DNA of 64,000 nucleotides, taken from contig JAWSUF010000002.1 in NCBI GenBank assembly GCA_033549365.1, positions 62,001 to 126,000 of the forward strand, read 5' to 3'. Position numbers and translations under genes: made by a program. Under the pieces are notes generated by a model, which was given only the letters and a program-made list of their open reading frames with translations, was not told where the DNA came from and did no database searches. Source of the stretch: Acidobacteriota bacterium (GTDB taxonomy: Bacteria; Acidobacteriota; Aminicenantia; Aminicenantales; Saccharicenantaceae). Shown here piece by piece: positions 62,319 to 64,000 of this stretch (position 1 is the stretch's first letter; every line of letters begins with the position of its first letter).

Positions 62319-62376
62319 CAATAAAACCATTAGGGAATATATTCCTTATTGGTAATACTAATATGGAGAATGTTCC
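62315..62376 (+). promoter_or_regulatory. Promoter and operators of the AAA/DUF4143 gene
   Basis: TTGACA (62315-62320), 17-base spacer, TATATT (62338-62343). The -10 box lies inside a perfect 12-bp palindrome GGAATATATTCC (62334-62345); a second, imperfect copy GGAGAATGTTCC is at 62365-62376. This suggests autorepression by an unidentified repressor. Confidence 0.7.
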
Positions 62377-62379
62377 ATA

Positions 62380-63540
62380 ATGGATATTCTGCCGAGGCTC
62401 TTGAACATCAAGCTCCCGGCGAGGCAATCCGCCTTCCTGTGGGGGCCCAGGAAAACGGGAAAATCCACCTTCTTGAAACATGCGTTTCCTTCAAGCGTGG
62501 TGTTCGATTTTCTCAAAACGGATGTCGCCCTCGACTTCACCAAACGACCCGCCCTTCTCCGGGAGCAAATCCTGGCCAAAGATCCGGAATCCCTCAAAAA
62601 TCCGATCATTCTGGATGAGGTTCAAAAAGTGCCCGGCGTTTTGGACGAGGTCCACGGACTGATCGAGAGTCACGGCCTTCGTTTCATTCTTTGCGGATCG
62701 AGCGCCCGGAAATTGAAGAGGGGAAAAGCGAACCTTCTTGGCGGGCGGGCTTGGCGATACGAGATGTTCCCTCTGGTCACATCCGAACTCGAGGACTTCG
62801 ACCTGCTCAAAGCCCTGAACCGGGGGATGATTCCCAGCCATTACTTCCAGGAGACTTATCGAAAATCTCTTTCGGGCTATATTCAGGATTATCTAAAAGA
62901 AGAGGTCTTCGCCGAGGGGTTGACCCGGAACATCCCGGGCTTTGCCAGGTTCTTTGACGCCATGGGCGCCTCTCACGGGGAGTTGCTCAATTTTGCGAAT
63001 ATCGGCCGCGATGCCGGGATTGACGCCAAAACGGTCCGGGAATACTTCCAGATCCTTGTGGATACGCTCCTGGGGCGGATGGTCGAACCGTTCACCAAAA
63101 AAACATCGCGGCAGATCCTGACCAAGGCGGTTAAATTTTATCTCTTCGATGTCGGTGTTGCCGGGGCCGTCATCAAGCGCCATGTCCCGGAAGAACGCGG
63201 GTCGGGCTTCGGGCGGGCCTTCGAACACTTCATCCTTATGGAACTTGCGGCTCATGCCTCGTATCGGGATCTGCATTATCCCATCCGGTACTGGAGAACA
63301 AAAACCGGCCATGAAGTGGATTTCGTGCTGGGCGACGGCGAAGCGGCGGTCGAGGTCAAGGGAAGCCGCCGCGTCGACTCGAATGAACTGAAGTCGCTCG
63401 ACGTGTTTCTGGATGAATATGGGCCGAAGAGTGCGATTGTCGTCTGCAACGAAAGGGAAGAGCGCCGGGTCGGCCGCATCCGGGTGATGCCCTGGCGCAG
63501 GTTCCTCTCTGAGCTCTGGGACGGCAAAATCATCCGCTGA
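62380..63540 (+). CDS. AAA_14/DUF4143 ATPase
   Basis: A 386-residue protein with Walker A LWGPRKTGKST (residues 20-30), a Walker B region (PIILDEVQKVP) and a sensor-1-like ILCGSS motif. The C-terminal DUF4143 domain contains TGHEVDFVLGDGEAAVEVKGS, a PD-(D/E)xK-like nuclease core. Family members are common and mobile in anaerobes; their role is unknown. A single-gene unit with its own operator-like promoter. Confidence 0.9.
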   Translation: MDILPRLLNIKLPARQSAFLWGPRKTGKSTFLKHAFPSSVVFDFLKTDVALDFTKRPALLREQILAKDPESLKNPIILDEVQKVPGVLDEVHGLIESHGLRFILCGSSARKLKRGKANLLGGRAWRYEMFPLVTSELEDFDLLKALNRGMIPSHYFQETYRKSLSGYIQDYLKEEVFAEGLTRNIPGFARFFDAMGASHGELLNFANIGRDAGIDAKTVREYFQILVDTLLGRMVEPFTKKTSRQILTKAVKFYLFDVGVAGAVIKRHVPEERGSGFGRAFEHFILMELAAHASYRDLHYPIRYWRTKTGHEVDFVLGDGEAAVEVKGSRRVDSNELKSLDVFLDEYGPKSAIVVCNEREERRVGRIRVMPWRRFLSELWDGKIIR

Positions 63541-63549
63541 CCCGGCCGC

Positions 63550-63999
63550 TCATCCTCTCTCGATCATCCAGCGGATGTAGGCCTGCAATTCTCCGGCGAG
63601 GCAATAAGGAAGGTTGAGGAGGGTAAATGGCTTGCCTTCGGAGGTTTTCGTTCGCGCAAGCTCCAAGGGGCCCGCGTAAAGTCGGACGGCAAACTCATGG
63701 GGGCACCTGTTCATGAACTGGTGGAGCGACTTCAGCGTGCCCTTGGCTCCGGCCTTGACCTCGACAGGAACGGCGAGGCTTCCATGTTGGAGAACGAAAT
63801 CGACTTCAGCAGGAGCTTGGCTTTTTTCCCGCACCCAGAAAACAGGCTTGCCGTGGTGGGGATCGACGGCGATCAGCTCCTGACCGACAATCATTTCCGC
63901 AATCCGGCCACGATAGAAAGAATAAAGATCGGGATACTCGAAGTAGTGCCCTTGGATGCCGGCCGAAAAGTTGATCAGACCGATATCCAGGAACAGCAG
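63550..63999 (-). CDS. DUF4143-family ATPase, C-terminal part (cut by window end)
   Basis: The 149 visible residues are open to the window edge and end with LNLPYCLAGELQAYIRW. They match the C-terminal DUF4143 part: LLFLDIGLINFS, RIAEMIVGQEL, VDFVLQHGSLAVPVEVKAGAKG (the PD-(D/E)xK-like core) and a final LPLY-like tail. The ATPase domain lies outside. It is tail to tail with the other DUF4143 protein, separated by 9 bases. Confidence 0.88.
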   Translation of the reverse strand: MLFLDIGLINFSAGIQGHYFEYPDLYSFYRGRIAEMIVGQELIAVDPHHGKPVFWVREKSQAPAEVDFVLQHGSLAVPVEVKAGAKGTLKSLHQFMNRCPHEFAVRLYAGPLELARTKTSEGKPFTLLNLPYCLAGELQAYIRWMIERG

Positions 64000-64000
64000 C

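Overview
This is a high-GC bacterial chromosome segment with densely packed operons on both strands. No rRNA or taxonomic marker is present. A Na+-type V/A-ATPase operon in place of an F-ATPase, many radical-SAM enzymes, type IV pilus genes, a dedicated accessory SecA and many decaying toxin-antitoxin loci suggest an uncultivated anaerobic bacterium, perhaps of the Aminicenantes/Acidobacteriota kind. That assignment is inference only.

Layout. 1-2.2 kb: tldD (cut by the window edge) and tldE. 2.2-5.0 kb: an accessory SecA-like ATPase with a C-terminal membrane anchor and a small membrane protein. 5.2-11.6 kb: a radical-SAM protein, small Cys-rich proteins, a brnTA locus whose toxin is truncated, a frameshifted Trm112-like gene, an intact vapBC, an acid phosphatase lipoprotein and a nucleotidyltransferase pair. 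11.8-14.9 kb: a FecB/FecC/FecD-type ABC importer behind a structured leader. 14.9-16.6 kb: a toxin-antitoxin island (vapB remnant, higBA, vapBC, higBA remnant) that looks like a tandem duplication in decay. 16.7-23.5 kb: queF, an EamA permease, a response regulator with a propeller-sensor histidine kinase, and queC-queD-queE. queF, queC, queD and queE together give a preQ1 (queuosine precursor) route.

23.5-32.5 kb: a nine-gene V-ATPase operon in the order F/H-I-K-E-C-F-A-B-D. Its ring subunit keeps every known Na+ ligand. The operon ends in a duplicated terminator carried on a 102-bp direct repeat. 32.6-36.5 kb: two ATP-grasp ligases, a GNAT acetyltransferase and a lysine 2,3-aminomutase, tightly coupled behind one strong promoter. 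This is the best candidate for an undescribed pathway. 36.6-41.5 kb (minus strand): tatA, tatC, a P-loop kinase, a dCMP deaminase (a split arrangement reminiscent of the antiphage protein DcdV) and a membrane-anchored double-SIS protein related to MurQ/GCKR.

41.6-49.9 kb: C-terminal processing protease, rpiB, a serine hydroxymethyltransferase-like gene, purD, purE, an MtaB-type tRNA methylthiotransferase and mutL. 50.0-50.2 kb: tRNA-Pro(TGG) and tRNA-Arg(TCT). 50.3-58.0 kb: pilB, pilT, pilC, pilS, pilR and a prepilin with a textbook sigma-54 promoter preceded by three helically phased repeats. 58.1-64 kb: broken AbiEii and PIN toxin genes, a pair of secreted amidohydrolases of which the second has lost its metal ligands, another PIN remnant, and two convergent AAA/DUF4143 ATPases, the last cut by the window edge.

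Recurrent theme: at several toxin-antitoxin or AAA/DUF4143 loci a TTGACA-type promoter has its -10 box inside an inverted repeat, the arrangement expected for autoregulation.
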